DNA of 57,849 bases from a virus. The stretch spans positions 1 through 57,849 of IMG/VR virus record IMGVR_UViG_3300021976_000016; one strand, written 5' to 3'. A program made the position numbers and the translations under genes. The notes under the pieces are model-generated. The model made no database searches. It saw nothing but the letters and a program-made list of their open reading frames with translations, and had not been told where the DNA came from. Every line of letters starts with the position of its first letter. Position 1 is the stretch's first letter. Positions 6,907 through 16,397 of this stretch are shown piece after piece.

Positions 6907-7956
6907 GTGAATGCAATGAACCTCGGCCTCGTGAAGTATGACGCAATGATCCTCGCTATCGAAGCGTGCGAACGCATCGATGAAGTGAAAAGCATCATCG
7001 ATAAGGCGCGTGCCCTCGAGGTCTATGCTGCGCAGGCCATGAATACGGAGGCAGAAGCCAAGGCGGCGCGTATACGTATCCGTGCCGAGCGGAAGACGGG
7101 TGAGTTGATTGCAGAGGGACAGCGCAGCGGTCAAATGCAAACTGCTGGAGATAACGCTGGCGCACATCGAGGAAAACAAAGGTCGTCGTGTGGCACGACT
7201 ACCTTACGCGACTTCGGTATATCACGCGACCAGTCCTCGCGGTGGCAAAGGCTCGCGGAGATACCGAAGAAAGAGTTTGACGAGGCACTTATTGCAGATG
7301 ACGTACCGACGACTATCGGGGTGATGCGAACCATTGCAATTGCACATAAGAACGCCCACCGCGAGTCGGTTGCCAAGCAAGCATCGGATACCTGCACGAC
7401 ATCAGACCTCTCCCAGCTCGCCGGGAGAGAATTCGGAACCATCTATGCGGACCCGCCGTGGCTCTATGGCAATCAGGGCACGCGCGCATCCACCGGCAAC
7501 CACTACGGCGGCATGACCGTTGATGAGATCTGCGCGCTCCCGGTCGAGGCCACGGCCTCCGCAAACGCGCACCTGCATCTCTGGACGACGAACGCGTTTC
7601 TTTTCGATGCGAAGCGCGTCATGGAGGCGTGGGGCTTCGAGTATAGAAGCTGCTTCGTCTGGGTAAAGCCGCAGATGGGCATTGGCAACTACTGGCGTGT
7701 CTCCCACGAGTTCATGCTCCTTGGCGTTCGCGGTTCGGCATTGTCATTCAACAACCATTCACTCATGAGCTGGGGCCAGTTCGACCGGACGAAGCACAGC
7801 GCCAAGCCGGAGGCCATCAGGGCGCAGATCGAAAGCGCCAGCCCCGGCCCCTATCTTGAGCTGTTTGGAAGAAGACCGGCAACCGGGTGGACCGTCTGGG
7901 GCAACGAGATCAAGCTCTCCATGTTCGATCAGGATTTGCAGGAGGTCGTCGCATGA
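6907..7956 (+). CDS. MT-A70-family DNA adenine methyltransferase
   Basis: 349 aa from the GTG at 6907 (12 bases after GAAAGG; an ATG at 6916 is an alternative, and a TTG at 6895 is too close to the ribosome-binding site). N-terminal 170 residues are helical, as in phage MT-A70 proteins with an added DNA-recognition region. The catalytic DPPW is at 182-185 in TIYADPPWLYG, followed by the family blocks LHLWTTNAFLFDA, FVWVKPQMGIGNYWR and the C-terminal ELFGRR. It should transfer a methyl group from SAM to N6 of adenine, probably to protect phage DNA from restriction. Confidence 0.9.
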   Translation: MNAMNLGLVKYDAMILAIEACERIDEVKSIIDKARALEVYAAQAMNTEAEAKAARIRIRAERKTGELIAEGQRSGQMQTAGDNAGAHRGKQRSSCGTTTLRDFGISRDQSSRWQRLAEIPKKEFDEALIADDVPTTIGVMRTIAIAHKNAHRESVAKQASDTCTTSDLSQLAGREFGTIYADPPWLYGNQGTRASTGNHYGGMTVDEICALPVEATASANAHLHLWTTNAFLFDAKRVMEAWGFEYRSCFVWVKPQMGIGNYWRVSHEFMLLGVRGSALSFNNHSLMSWGQFDRTKHSAKPEAIRAQIESASPGPYLELFGRRPATGWTVWGNEIKLSMFDQDLQEVVA

Positions 7957-8489
7957 GCCAGTACTCATGGGAGCAAACGCTTGCAGTTGAACGCCGAGGC
8001 AACGACGTGCTGGATGCCGTGTTTGGCGCTGAGCACATCATCGTCAAGGCAACACATGCTCACCAGAGACAGAAGATTGATCGCTTTCACATCGACAAAA
8101 AAGATGGCCGGTTGGTCTTCCGAGTCGACTACAAGGTCGATATAAAGGCCGGTGAGACTGACAATCTCGCGCTGGAAGAAGTGTCTGTGAAGAAGAACGG
8201 TAAGGTCATCCACAGAGGCTGGATTCACACCACCATCGCCGACATTGTCGTCTTCTACGTGCCTGATCGCGAGTTTGCATATGTTCTGGAAATCCCGGCG
8301 CTCAGGGAGTGCTGGCCGAATATCCAGGCGAGATTTGTTTTGCGGACCACATCGACCCTTCGCGATGGTGACAAATATGAGACCGACTTCTATGCGGTTC
8401 CAATCGCATGGCTTCGTCAGAATCACCTGATCCTAAAGGAAATTACGGTAATCGACAGCCAGATGAGACTCGCGCTGAGGCGTGCGTAA
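7953..8489 (+). CDS. possible PD-(D/E)XK-like fold protein
   Basis: 178 aa, ATG overlapping the methylase stop. The core has a strand RLVFRVDYKVD, then GETDNLALEEVSV, then TTIADIVVFYVPD; this D...E-strand-T-x-AD arrangement resembles phage endonuclease-like proteins of the restriction fold, though the exact metal ligands are not clear. The partner position behind a methylase is suggestive but not proof. The gap to the next gene holds a possible 13-codon peptide (ATG at 8489) overlapping the next start. Confidence 0.6.
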   Translation: MSQYSWEQTLAVERRGNDVLDAVFGAEHIIVKATHAHQRQKIDRFHIDKKDGRLVFRVDYKVDIKAGETDNLALEEVSVKKNGKVIHRGWIHTTIADIVVFYVPDREFAYVLEIPALRECWPNIQARFVLRTTSTLRDGDKYETDFYAVPIAWLRQNHLILKEITVIDSQMRLALRRA

Positions 8490-8522
8490 TGAATATTTTT
8501 AGCTCCGAAGAAAAGAGACTCT

Positions 8523-9671
8523 ATGAGTGACCAAGACCTGATAGTGCTTCCGCAGCAATCCGATGCGTCTGACGCCATCCCGCCGCTAAGCCAGTCCATG
8601 TATGAGTCGATGGCCTGCCCTGCCAGCTATCAGGCGCAGTACGTGCATGGCATCTTCTCTCCGGCGAACATCTACAGCGAACTCGGCCAGGAGGTGCACC
8701 GCTGCATGTCCCTCTACGCCGAGCACCTGAAGGATATCGACCGCGAGGAGGATTGGGTCTTCTTCGAACGAACGCTGGCCACCTTCACCGAAGAAGCACA
8801 GAAGATCCTCCGTGGCGTGATCGGCTCGATAATCTTCAATCCCCAAGCCATCCTCAGCACCGAGTTGCGCTTCACCGACTATGAAGATGGCGCAGGCACG
8901 CCCGACCTGATCACGATGGAGACTTCGGTCGACGCGACGATCTGGGATTACAAGAATTACTTTGAGATGATCGAGGCCGACACCTTCCAGTCGAAGCTCT
9001 ACCCTCTGCTGCTTTTCCGCCACAATCCCAATCTGGAAACGGTGCGATTCGTTCTAGTGTTTATGCGCTATGGCCGGACGCGGGAGGTCACGTGGACGCG
9101 TGACCACGTGCCGTATCTGGAGAAGGTCCTATCAGATGCCCGCGTGCGGCAGAAGGCCATCCATGAGACGCCCGGGCTGGCACGCGCTATCCCCGGCAAG
9201 GCGTGCGACTATTGCCCGCTGTTGCGCACGATGCGGTGTCAGGTGAATGCGTGGAACCCATACGCCACGATGACCACCTCAGATCGCCTGCGTTACATCC
9301 TGTTTCTGCGCGCTGCGCTCAAGGGCAGTACGGAGATTGTCCGCAGCGCAGCGCGATTTGAGCCGGTCACGACGCAGGACGATAACGGCAAGGTCTACGA
9401 AGCCAGCTTCGTTCCAACAGAGAAGCGCACATTGCCGCTGCTCCCGACACTGACTGTGTTGCAGCAACACTTCGACGAATCCGGCGAAGACCTGTCACTC
9501 AAGGCCAACGTGTCGAAGACGTCGCTCGCCAGCCTGCGCCACGCCAAGAAGCGCGTTCTGCTCGATCAGGCGCTCACGGATATCGAGCTGGTGAAGGAGA
9601 CGACCAGCTTCAAAATCACCAAAGCCAACCCGGAACAACCGGATGAGGCATACGGCGACAGCGAGAGATGA
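8523..9671 (+). CDS. Cas4/RecB-type PD-(D/E)XK nuclease
   Basis: 382 aa. Nuclease core ligands in order: H59 (GQEVHR), E114, D128 (GTPDLI), then D142-x-K144 in IWDYKNY: the RecB-family motif. A downstream Cys cluster (CDYCPLLRTMRC, about 218-229) recalls the Fe-S cluster region of Cas4-like enzymes. It should degrade or resect DNA ends in recombination. The very next gene is a Rad50-like ATPase, so the two probably act together. Confidence 0.85.
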   Translation: MSDQDLIVLPQQSDASDAIPPLSQSMYESMACPASYQAQYVHGIFSPANIYSELGQEVHRCMSLYAEHLKDIDREEDWVFFERTLATFTEEAQKILRGVIGSIIFNPQAILSTELRFTDYEDGAGTPDLITMETSVDATIWDYKNYFEMIEADTFQSKLYPLLLFRHNPNLETVRFVLVFMRYGRTREVTWTRDHVPYLEKVLSDARVRQKAIHETPGLARAIPGKACDYCPLLRTMRCQVNAWNPYATMTTSDRLRYILFLRAALKGSTEIVRSAARFEPVTTQDDNGKVYEASFVPTEKRTLPLLPTLTVLQQHFDESGEDLSLKANVSKTSLASLRHAKKRVLLDQALTDIELVKETTSFKITKANPEQPDEAYGDSER

Positions 9672-9681
9672 GGAGCGAACG

Positions 9682-11427
9682 ATGAAGATCAACCGGGTCA
9701 TATTGAAGCACATCCGCAGCCACAGCCATACCGTCATCCCGTTCGAGCGCGTCAGCTTCATTCGCGGCAAGAATAAGTCCGGCAAGACAACGGTCGCGAT
9801 GGCGATAGAGATGGTGCTGGCTGGCCGCTGCGCGGTCACCGATGAAGCTGGCAAGGGCTATGAGGAAGTCATTCAGGTGGGCCAACAGACGGGCACTGTG
9901 ATCCTTGAGTGCGACACCGTCACTATCACCCTGACGCTCGACCGCAGCACCGGACGCACGCTCAAGGTACAGACCGGCGTCGGCACTACGAACGAACGAA
10001 TCATGCTTGGCAAACAGGCTCAGGAGTGGATCGCCGAGAATATCGGCACCCCGGACGTAATCAACGCGACGCTCAATGCGTGGCGCTTCATGAGGCTGAG
10101 CGAGAACGAGCAGGCATCGTTGCTGGCTCGCGTGCTTCTGCCGGCAAAATTGGAGCTTGAACCGGAGGTCAACAAGTGGCTTGCTGGCAGCAGATTATCC
10201 GTCGTCGAACGTCCTTCCTTGTTCGCAACCATCGAGGCAACCTACAAGGCTATCGCCGCTGCCCGTACCGACGTCAATCGCAAGCTGCGCGACCTGAAGG
10301 CCATCGTCGAGCCGGAGCCGACCGACGTTAGCGACAACGGCACGGTGGCCGCAGAGCTGGCCGGGAAACGTCGTGCCCTCGATGAGGAGATTGAAAGCAT
10401 CGCCCGTCCTCTGACTTCGCTCCGCGAGAAGTTGTTGAACGATGAGACACGCAAGGCGCTCGAACTCAATGCACAGCTGCGAGAGCGACAGCCGCAGATA
10501 CGCCTCACACTGATCGCCGAGCGTGACAACCTTGCGCGGATCGAGGATACGCTCAGCCATGCTGACGACGCCGTGTGTCCCACCTGCAAAGCGAAGCTGA
10601 CACCGGAGGCGAGCAAAGCGTTTTTCGCTCCCTTCCGCGCGCGGGAGACCGAATCGAAGGCAACAATCACGCGACTGGAGAAGGAGTTGAAGTCATCCAT
10701 CGACGCGGAGGTCGGCTCCAAGCAGCTGGCGGTCGACACTTCCAACCGGCAGGTGGTTCGTGACGCCGAGGGCCAGCTTGGACGATTGCGCGACCGGCTC
10801 GACTCTCTCAGCACTACCGACACCCTCGTCGCGAAGGCAGCGTTCGAAGCCAAGCACGCGGCATACGAAAAGCAAGTGAAGGAGCGCGAGCGCGCAGAGG
10901 TTCAACTCGCCGAACTCGAAAAGCTGCTCGTGTTCTTCGGTCCTCGTGGCATCAAGGCAAAGCTAATCGCGGAGCGCCTGGACCTGTTCACGGAACACGT
11001 CAACGGCGTGCTCGACCAATGGGGATACTCGCTGGGCTTCACCATCGAGCCGTATTCGCTGCGCATCACGGAGACCGACCCAGAGACCGGCTTCGTTGGC
11101 CCGATGCTCAGTCCCAACCAACTGAGCGCCTCTGAGTCATACCGGCTCGGCATTGCCTTCAGCATGGCGATTGCCTACTGGACCAACCTGCGTCTGCTCG
11201 TCGCAGACGGCGCGGACATTCTCGACAAGGACGACAAGTGGACGCTTGCGCAGGCGTTCCTGCAATCGGATCTGGAGCAGGCCATCATGACGTCGACCGG
11301 CATCGCAGGCACGTTTGAAGCGGCGGGCACGGCGTTCTACACACTATCGAAGTCCAACGGTGTCACAGCGCTCGAAGTGGACGCGGTTACGCCGATGGCT
11401 GAGGAGGTGGTGACCACATGCCGGTGA
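9682..11427 (+). CDS. Rad50/SbcC-like SMC ATPase
   Basis: 581 aa. Walker A GKNKSGKTT at about 30-38, two coiled-coil arms separated by a CPTC zinc-hook-like motif near residue 300, and a C-terminal ABC signature/Walker B region (LSASESYRLGIAFSM; LLVADGADIL). The hook is short compared with cellular Rad50, so this is a mini-SMC. ATG at 9682 follows GAGGAG; farther-upstream starts are inside the nuclease gene. Likely works with the preceding nuclease on DNA ends during replication or recombination. Confidence 0.88.
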   Translation: MKINRVILKHIRSHSHTVIPFERVSFIRGKNKSGKTTVAMAIEMVLAGRCAVTDEAGKGYEEVIQVGQQTGTVILECDTVTITLTLDRSTGRTLKVQTGVGTTNERIMLGKQAQEWIAENIGTPDVINATLNAWRFMRLSENEQASLLARVLLPAKLELEPEVNKWLAGSRLSVVERPSLFATIEATYKAIAAARTDVNRKLRDLKAIVEPEPTDVSDNGTVAAELAGKRRALDEEIESIARPLTSLREKLLNDETRKALELNAQLRERQPQIRLTLIAERDNLARIEDTLSHADDAVCPTCKAKLTPEASKAFFAPFRARETESKATITRLEKELKSSIDAEVGSKQLAVDTSNRQVVRDAEGQLGRLRDRLDSLSTTDTLVAKAAFEAKHAAYEKQVKERERAEVQLAELEKLLVFFGPRGIKAKLIAERLDLFTEHVNGVLDQWGYSLGFTIEPYSLRITETDPETGFVGPMLSPNQLSASESYRLGIAFSMAIAYWTNLRLLVADGADILDKDDKWTLAQAFLQSDLEQAIMTSTGIAGTFEAAGTAFYTLSKSNGVTALEVDAVTPMAEEVVTTCR

Positions 11428-12011
11428 GCACATCGCTCCGCTTCGAGATCTTCGCTAGAGATGGATTTGTCTGCCAATACTGCGGCCATCGCCCGCCCGA
11501 CGTCGTGCTCGAAGTCGACCACGTGCACCCCGTATCCAAAGGCGGGACAGATGATTCGATCAACCTCATTACAGCGTGCTTCGGTTGCAACCGAGGTAAG
11601 GCCGCAAAGGTACTCTCGAATATTGCGCCACGACCGGACGCGGACCTTGCTTACCTTCGGGAGGCTCAGATTGCCGCAGAAATGAAGCGGTTCTTGAAGA
11701 CGCAACGAGAGGCCAATAAGCAAATCGAGCTTGTCTGCCAGCACTTTCGCGAACGGTGGAGATTCTATCTTATGGAGCCGCCGCCGGACCCCGTGAAGCT
11801 CACGTTTTGGGTCAAGCGGTATGGTCCCGACGAGCTGGAAATATCTATCACGCGAGCCGGTGCAGCCTACCGTGTCGGTCGTTTCTACAACTCATACGAC
11901 GCAATCAGATACGTCGGAGGGATTCTGAAGTCCCGCGACAATGGCGGCGAACTACCACCAAAAACACCTCAACAACCACCTGTGCAGCCCGCAGCCTTCG
12001 ATGAGTTCTGA
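11418..12011 (+). CDS. HNH endonuclease
   Basis: 197 aa. HNH core at the N terminus: CQYCGHRPPD, then LEVDHVHPVSKGG with the metal-binding D-H, N in SINLIT and the distal C-x2-C (CFGCNRGK). The C-terminal 120 residues are an unrecognised alpha/beta region ending in a Pro/Gln-rich tail. Overlaps the ATPase stop by 10 bases. It may be a homing-type insertion or a processing nuclease in the recombination block. Confidence 0.85.
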   Translation: MPVSTSLRFEIFARDGFVCQYCGHRPPDVVLEVDHVHPVSKGGTDDSINLITACFGCNRGKAAKVLSNIAPRPDADLAYLREAQIAAEMKRFLKTQREANKQIELVCQHFRERWRFYLMEPPPDPVKLTFWVKRYGPDELEISITRAGAAYRVGRFYNSYDAIRYVGGILKSRDNGGELPPKTPQQPPVQPAAFDEF

Positions 12012-12012
12012 C

Positions 12013-12858
12013 ATGGCCGCTCTTCCCTACATGCAGCTTTACGTGGCCGAGTATCTAGCCGATACGACGCACCTGAATGCTGCTCAGCACGGAGCCTACC
12101 TCCTCCTGCTGATGAACTACTGGCAACGCGGAAAGCCGCTCAGCAACGCCGACGGTCGTCTAGCGTTCGTTGCACGAATGTCACCGCAAGAGTGGGAGGA
12201 AAACCGCACCGTGATCGCAGAGTTTTTCGACGTGCAAGCTGATGAATGGATACATCATAGGGTCGAACGGGACCTTCAATTTGTCACGGAGAAATCCGGC
12301 AAAGCGAGTGCCGCTGGTAAAGCGAGTGCAGCTGCCAGATTCAACGCTCGTTCAACACCCGTTGAACAGCCGCTGAAAGAACGTTCAACCATTAAGACTT
12401 TAACAGAAGAGATTAAGACTTTAAAAGAAAGTACAAAAGCAAAGTCTATTGTGCCTACGGCACTGTCGACGGGAACCGTCGACGATCCCCCGACCTTGCT
12501 TGGGCTAGATCCTTTTGAGCCGAAGCGCACCCCAAATGAGTACGCGGTGTACTGGAACTCTCACCGAGGAACATTGCCAGCCGTCGATGTACCACTGGTC
12601 GAGAGCCGCGCTCAGAAACTCAAAGTGCGGATTCATCAAGGGCTGACGCCAGAAAAATTCCGGGAGGTGATCAGAAAAGTTCATGCGACCCCTTTCTGTC
12701 TAGGCGACAACGACCGCAGCTGGCGGGTGACGTTGGACTTCCTGATCGCCAATGACAAAAACATTTCCAAAATCCTGAAGGGTGACTACGACCGCGCTGC
12801 GAAGCCGAAGCCGGTCCGCGTCGCCATGAACAGCAACTTTAGGGAGCAGGCGCGATGA
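12013..12858 (+). CDS. DUF1376 protein, probable replication initiator/helicase loader
   Basis: 281 aa from the ATG at 12013 (an in-frame ATG at 12001 is possible). The first 100 residues are a typical DUF1376 domain (MAALPYMQLYVAEYLADT, then GAYLLLLMNYWQRG). A Lys/Ser/Thr-rich linker follows, and a C-terminal helical domain about 180-265 similar to the part of phage primosomal proteins that contacts DnaB. It ends overlapping the helicase start, which supports a loader or initiator role. Confidence 0.82.
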   Translation: MAALPYMQLYVAEYLADTTHLNAAQHGAYLLLLMNYWQRGKPLSNADGRLAFVARMSPQEWEENRTVIAEFFDVQADEWIHHRVERDLQFVTEKSGKASAAGKASAAARFNARSTPVEQPLKERSTIKTLTEEIKTLKESTKAKSIVPTALSTGTVDDPPTLLGLDPFEPKRTPNEYAVYWNSHRGTLPAVDVPLVESRAQKLKVRIHQGLTPEKFREVIRKVHATPFCLGDNDRSWRVTLDFLIANDKNISKILKGDYDRAAKPKPVRVAMNSNFREQAR

Positions 12859-14270
12859 AACAGCTTGACCATGAACGGTACATAAGCCCGGTCGACAACT
12901 ACGGAACCGAGATGACGGTGCTTGGCGCGATTCTGGTGGATAGCCACGCATACGACGAAGCAGAGTCGATCACATACAACGACTTCGGACTCAGCTCACA
13001 CCGGACCATCTTCGGGAGGATGGCCGCGATGATTTCCGATGGCAAGGTCGTCGACATCGTCACGCTGTCCGAGGAGATGCGCAAGCACCGCGAGCTTGAC
13101 GCTGTCGGCGGCGTTCCCTATCTCGCCTCCCTTAGCGAAGGGCTGCCGCGTCGCCTATCCATCGAGTCGTATGTGCGGATCGTGAAGGACAGGTCGCAAC
13201 GCCGGTCCCTGATGAAGCTGTGCGACCACACCGTGACGCTGGCCGAAGACGAGAGCATCGGCACCGACGAGCTGCTGACTGACACCGACATGCGGCTCAT
13301 GGAGATCAGCGCAGAGAACGAGGCGGTCCACACGGTGACGCTGGCTCAGGCGTCCGACCGGGAGTTCGAGAAGATCATCGCGGAGCGGGACTCGAACAAG
13401 AGCTTCATCGGCATCCCCACCGGCCTCGATGTGCTTGACGCCAATGTCGGAGGCTGGGTGGAGGGCGAGCTGGCCGTCATTGCCGGGAAGCCGGGGCAGG
13501 GGAAGTCGTCGGCGCTGATCCAGACCCTTGTGCAGTGCGGCATGGATCGCGTTCCGGCACACATCTTCTCGCCGGAGATGACCAAAGGCCAGATACTGCG
13601 CCGCGTTTGGGCTGCCGTGGCGTCGCTGCCGTTCCACCTGCTCACACACCCCACCTTCCTGCACAGCGCCGACGTGGGGCGTTTACGCGAAGCAATGGCC
13701 GAGGTGTCGGGTTGGCCGCTGGTGATCGACGACGACAGCAACATCACCCCCAGCCAGCTCATCTCACGCGCGCGCATCTCCAAGCGGCGAAACGGCACGC
13801 GGCTGTTCGGCGTCGACTACCTGCAAAAGATGCACTTCCTGTCGAAGCCGGAACACCGCCACATCGAGGTCAGCGATGCCGCCGTCAAGCTGGCCAACCT
13901 TGCGAAGAAGGAACACGTCGCGGTGGTGGCGCTGAGTTCGCTGACGGACAAGGGTGGCAGGGCAAGGAACGCGCCGCCGACGTTGGGCGACCTGCGCCAG
14001 TCCGGGGATATCCAGTACGAAGCGTCGACTGTGGTCTTCATCCACCGCGAGTCAGAAGAGTCGACCGAGCAGATCAAAGACGACGGCTGGATGATCATCC
14101 CCAAGCAGCGCAACGGCAAGACCGGCCAGTTCGAAGTCCGGTACAACGAGCGGCTGATGTTTGAGGCGGGGAGCCAGCAGCGGACGTTCTCGGAACAAGC
14201 GCCGCGACCCACCCCAAAGCCGCGAGCCGTGCAGTATGCAATGCCACACAAAAACGACGTTTTCGATTGA
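12855..14270 (+). CDS. dnaB: replicative DnaB-family helicase
   Basis: 471 aa. N-terminal DnaB domain (EMTVLGAILVDSHAY, residues about 15-120) followed by the RecA-like motor: Walker A AGKPGQGKSS around 211-218, Walker B region LFGVDYLQKM, and the C-terminal SGDIQYEASTVVFIHR block typical of DnaB. Unwinds DNA at the phage fork as a hexamer. The preceding DUF1376 protein is the likely loader. Slightly longer than many phage forms because of a Pro-rich tail. Confidence 0.93.
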   Translation: MKQLDHERYISPVDNYGTEMTVLGAILVDSHAYDEAESITYNDFGLSSHRTIFGRMAAMISDGKVVDIVTLSEEMRKHRELDAVGGVPYLASLSEGLPRRLSIESYVRIVKDRSQRRSLMKLCDHTVTLAEDESIGTDELLTDTDMRLMEISAENEAVHTVTLAQASDREFEKIIAERDSNKSFIGIPTGLDVLDANVGGWVEGELAVIAGKPGQGKSSALIQTLVQCGMDRVPAHIFSPEMTKGQILRRVWAAVASLPFHLLTHPTFLHSADVGRLREAMAEVSGWPLVIDDDSNITPSQLISRARISKRRNGTRLFGVDYLQKMHFLSKPEHRHIEVSDAAVKLANLAKKEHVAVVALSSLTDKGGRARNAPPTLGDLRQSGDIQYEASTVVFIHRESEESTEQIKDDGWMIIPKQRNGKTGQFEVRYNERLMFEAGSQQRTFSEQAPRPTPKPRAVQYAMPHKNDVFD

Positions 14271-14291
14271 TCAGCAAAGCGGGGTCCAGAG

Positions 14292-14477
14292 ATGGCAGAG
14301 ATGCAGAGCATTGAACAGGTGATACGAGCGACGGCGGAAGAGTTCGGGCACTGCCCCGGCTGGACCAAGCTGCTCGCAGATGCACTGACGGAGCTGTACA
14401 CGACGCGCCGCAAGTTATCAACGGAAGAGCAACCAACGGAGGATACCAATGAACCAGCCCACCATCACGCAATCTAG
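14292..14477 (+). CDS. small unknown protein after dnaB
   Basis: 61 aa, acidic, helical (EQVIRATAEEFGHCPGW). No recognised domain and only a weak ribosome-binding site. It overlaps the next gene by 29 bases, more than the usual coupling here, so its 3' end may be eroded or it may be marginal. Confidence 0.5.
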   Translation: MAEMQSIEQVIRATAEEFGHCPGWTKLLADALTELYTTRRKLSTEEQPTEDTNEPAHHHAI

Positions 14478-14676
14478 CGCAGAGCCAACAGTGGAGAGCC
14501 TCACCAAGCGGATAGATGTCCTCGAAAGTTTCATCCTTGATTGGATGACGAAAATTACGGCCCTCCAGCGCGACATGCTTAACACCGCCCGAGATTCCAA
14601 TAACAATGTGTTGCGAATCCTTGACCTCATGGAGGGCACGCTCGATGCCCAACCCAAATCTCCGCGACTGATGTGA
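14449..14676 (+). CDS. small coiled-coil protein
   Basis: 75 aa. ACGGAGG stands before the ATG. Heptad-like pattern from residue 15 to 65 predicts a short coiled coil. Function unknown. Confidence 0.65.
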   Translation: MNQPTITQSSAEPTVESLTKRIDVLESFILDWMTKITALQRDMLNTARDSNNNVLRILDLMEGTLDAQPKSPRLM

Positions 14677-14680
14677 CGAC

Positions 14681-14863
14681 ATGAATGCTCCACAGGTCTA
14701 CCTCTATCGCTGGAACCGAATGGGCCGCAAAGGTCAGCGCTGCATTGTGCTGTGTCGCGGATCGATGAATAGCTGCATGGTGCGCTTCGAAGATGGCCAT
14801 GAGGCTGTGACCAGTCGGAACGCACTCGCGGAGGCCAAGCATCAGGGAGGCGACGATGGATGA
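14681..14863 (+). CDS. conserved small phage protein (VYLYRWNRMGRKGQ type)
   Basis: 60 aa, basic, beta-rich, with the opening MNAPQVYLYRWNRMGRKGQ that I recognise from small early proteins of phages of diverse Gram-negative hosts. Function unknown; an SH3-like fold is possible from the strand pattern. Confidence 0.75.
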   Translation: MNAPQVYLYRWNRMGRKGQRCIVLCRGSMNSCMVRFEDGHEAVTSRNALAEAKHQGGDDG

Positions 14864-14933
14864 GTTGAAGGTCGTCTTCGTGTTTGTGATCGTCGTCCTG
14901 TTCATCTACTTGTTCCGCAATCCCAAAGGGTAA
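14856..14933 (+). CDS. 25-residue single-pass membrane miniprotein
   Basis: Reads MDELKVVFVFVIVVLFIYLF then RNPKG and a stop. The first five residues are charged, residues 6-20 a pure hydrophobic helix, and the tail positive. CAGGGAGG lies five bases before the ATG and the gene overlaps the preceding stop, so it looks translated. Role unknown; such miniproteins often modulate host membrane proteins. Confidence 0.6.
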   Translation: MDELKVVFVFVIVVLFIYLFRNPKG

Positions 14934-14958
14934 GGGTACTCGACAAAGAAGGTTCTCA

Positions 14959-15645
14959 ATGGCGTCGCATTCGAAAAGCAAACGAACGGACCGGGAGTTC
15001 AGCACGAACTGCCGAACGTCAAACACTCTCGAACCGGATGGACGGGTGAATTTTATGAAAACGGAACAAGATAAACGCGCAGCTGTACTTCGCGGAAAGG
15101 AAGGACGACGACTAAATCAGCACCCGGCATACGTGACAGCGACACACCTTATAAATTGTCAGAGCCCTTATGACCCATCCGATAGAACACTTTACGCGAC
15201 GGCGAATAATCGCCAAAACCTCCATGATCGCGATGCGCGGATCTCAACCCCGGTAATCACAATATTGGCGGCGACTATGACCATTGAAGAGATGAATGCA
15301 CTCCTTCGGCAATCGAACTCGGAAGTAGACGAATCAGTCAGGGCCCTCAACGCAGCTTGGAACAAGGTCAGTGCGATGAAAGAGCTTCTGATCCCCGAGC
15401 TACTCAACATAACAAAACAAATCCAGCAGTCACGCATGACGACCGAACGCGAGATGAACTCCACACTGGAGTGGCTAAAAACTGTGCGTCAGTTCTTTCT
15501 GGAGAAAGACTATGACGCAGAGATGGCGAGGATGCATTCGTTCATCTCCCTCTGTAAAGACATTCAGGCGCTCAAGGATGCCGGTACGCTCGATGCGGTC
15601 GCGGACCTAGCAATCAAGCTGGCGGTGCAGGAGGTGGCGTCATGA
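14959..15645 (+). CDS. coiled-coil protein with uncertain N terminus
   Basis: 228 aa if started at the ATG at 14959 (AAGAAGG six bases upstream). The C-terminal 122 residues, from the ATG at 15277, are clearly protein-like, helical and coiled-coil (TIEEMNALLRQSNSEVDESV). The first 106 residues are Ser/Thr/Arg/Asn-rich and unlike the rest. Either this is a disordered extension or the true start is 15277 and 14934-15276 is a leader. A small GGCGA-ATAA-TCGCC hairpin lies near 15200. No family recognised. Confidence 0.6.
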   Translation: MASHSKSKRTDREFSTNCRTSNTLEPDGRVNFMKTEQDKRAAVLRGKEGRRLNQHPAYVTATHLINCQSPYDPSDRTLYATANNRQNLHDRDARISTPVITILAATMTIEEMNALLRQSNSEVDESVRALNAAWNKVSAMKELLIPELLNITKQIQQSRMTTEREMNSTLEWLKTVRQFFLEKDYDAEMARMHSFISLCKDIQALKDAGTLDAVADLAIKLAVQEVAS

Positions 15646-16397
15646 AAGGTCGCGCATTGAGACGTGCATTGATAACGAGCGATGCAATCCGCATAAATTC
15701 AGAGGTGCCGATGATAACTGACACGACTGAGCTTATCTCTCCTGACGACGCAAAGGAGATGCTCAAGCGAAACGCGGCTAATCGACCTGTGAACTGGAAC
15801 AAAGTCGATGAGTTCGCACAAATTATGCGACGTGGAGAATGGCAACTCCATCCGCAAGGAATCATCCTTGACCCGAATGGCAACATTCTCACTGGCCAGA
15901 CTCGGTTATGGGCTATCGTTCACTCCGGTGTATCGATCTACATGCGAGTGAGTCGCGGGAGTCCAGCCGAGACCGCATTCGTAATAGACAGGGGGAGACC
16001 ACAGTCTTCGCGCGACCTGTCTACACGTCGAACCGAACGCAAGCACAGTCCCATTGAGGCCAGCATTGCGCGGTGCATCTGCGTGCTCAGGGGACAGCAA
16101 AAGCCTTCCGTCGACGAGATCGCTGAGGTGATCGTAGAGAAGAACACCATCCTCTCAAACGTCTTGAAGCAGTGCGCAGGCGCAAAGAAAGATAAAGCGA
16201 TGCTCATGATCCTTGGCGCAATCGCTGAAACTTGCACCGACGTAGAAGGTGCGTCCTCACTAGCAAAGAAGTCCCGAATTTTTGCTGACCAGTTGGAGCG
16301 CGCGCTCCTCCCTTACTCCGTACAGTCATGCTGGGGCCGAGGCGTTAGCTTCGGGATGGCTATGCAGAAGGCACAGGAAACAATACAGCGGACATGA
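15642..16397 (+). CDS. ParB/Srx-superfamily-like phage protein
   Basis: 251 aa. The block NRPVNWNKVDEFAQIMRRGEW, then GIILDPNGNILTGQTRLWAIV, is the form of the ParB-like domain common in phage proteins (x-D-G-Q-x-R-L; here TGQTRL). The remaining part is helical. These proteins are thought to bind DNA or act on nucleotides, but this subfamily is not characterised to my knowledge. ATGA overlaps with both neighbours. Confidence 0.75.
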   Translation: MKGRALRRALITSDAIRINSEVPMITDTTELISPDDAKEMLKRNAANRPVNWNKVDEFAQIMRRGEWQLHPQGIILDPNGNILTGQTRLWAIVHSGVSIYMRVSRGSPAETAFVIDRGRPQSSRDLSTRRTERKHSPIEASIARCICVLRGQQKPSVDEIAEVIVEKNTILSNVLKQCAGAKKDKAMLMILGAIAETCTDVEGASSLAKKSRIFADQLERALLPYSVQSCWGRGVSFGMAMQKAQETIQRT

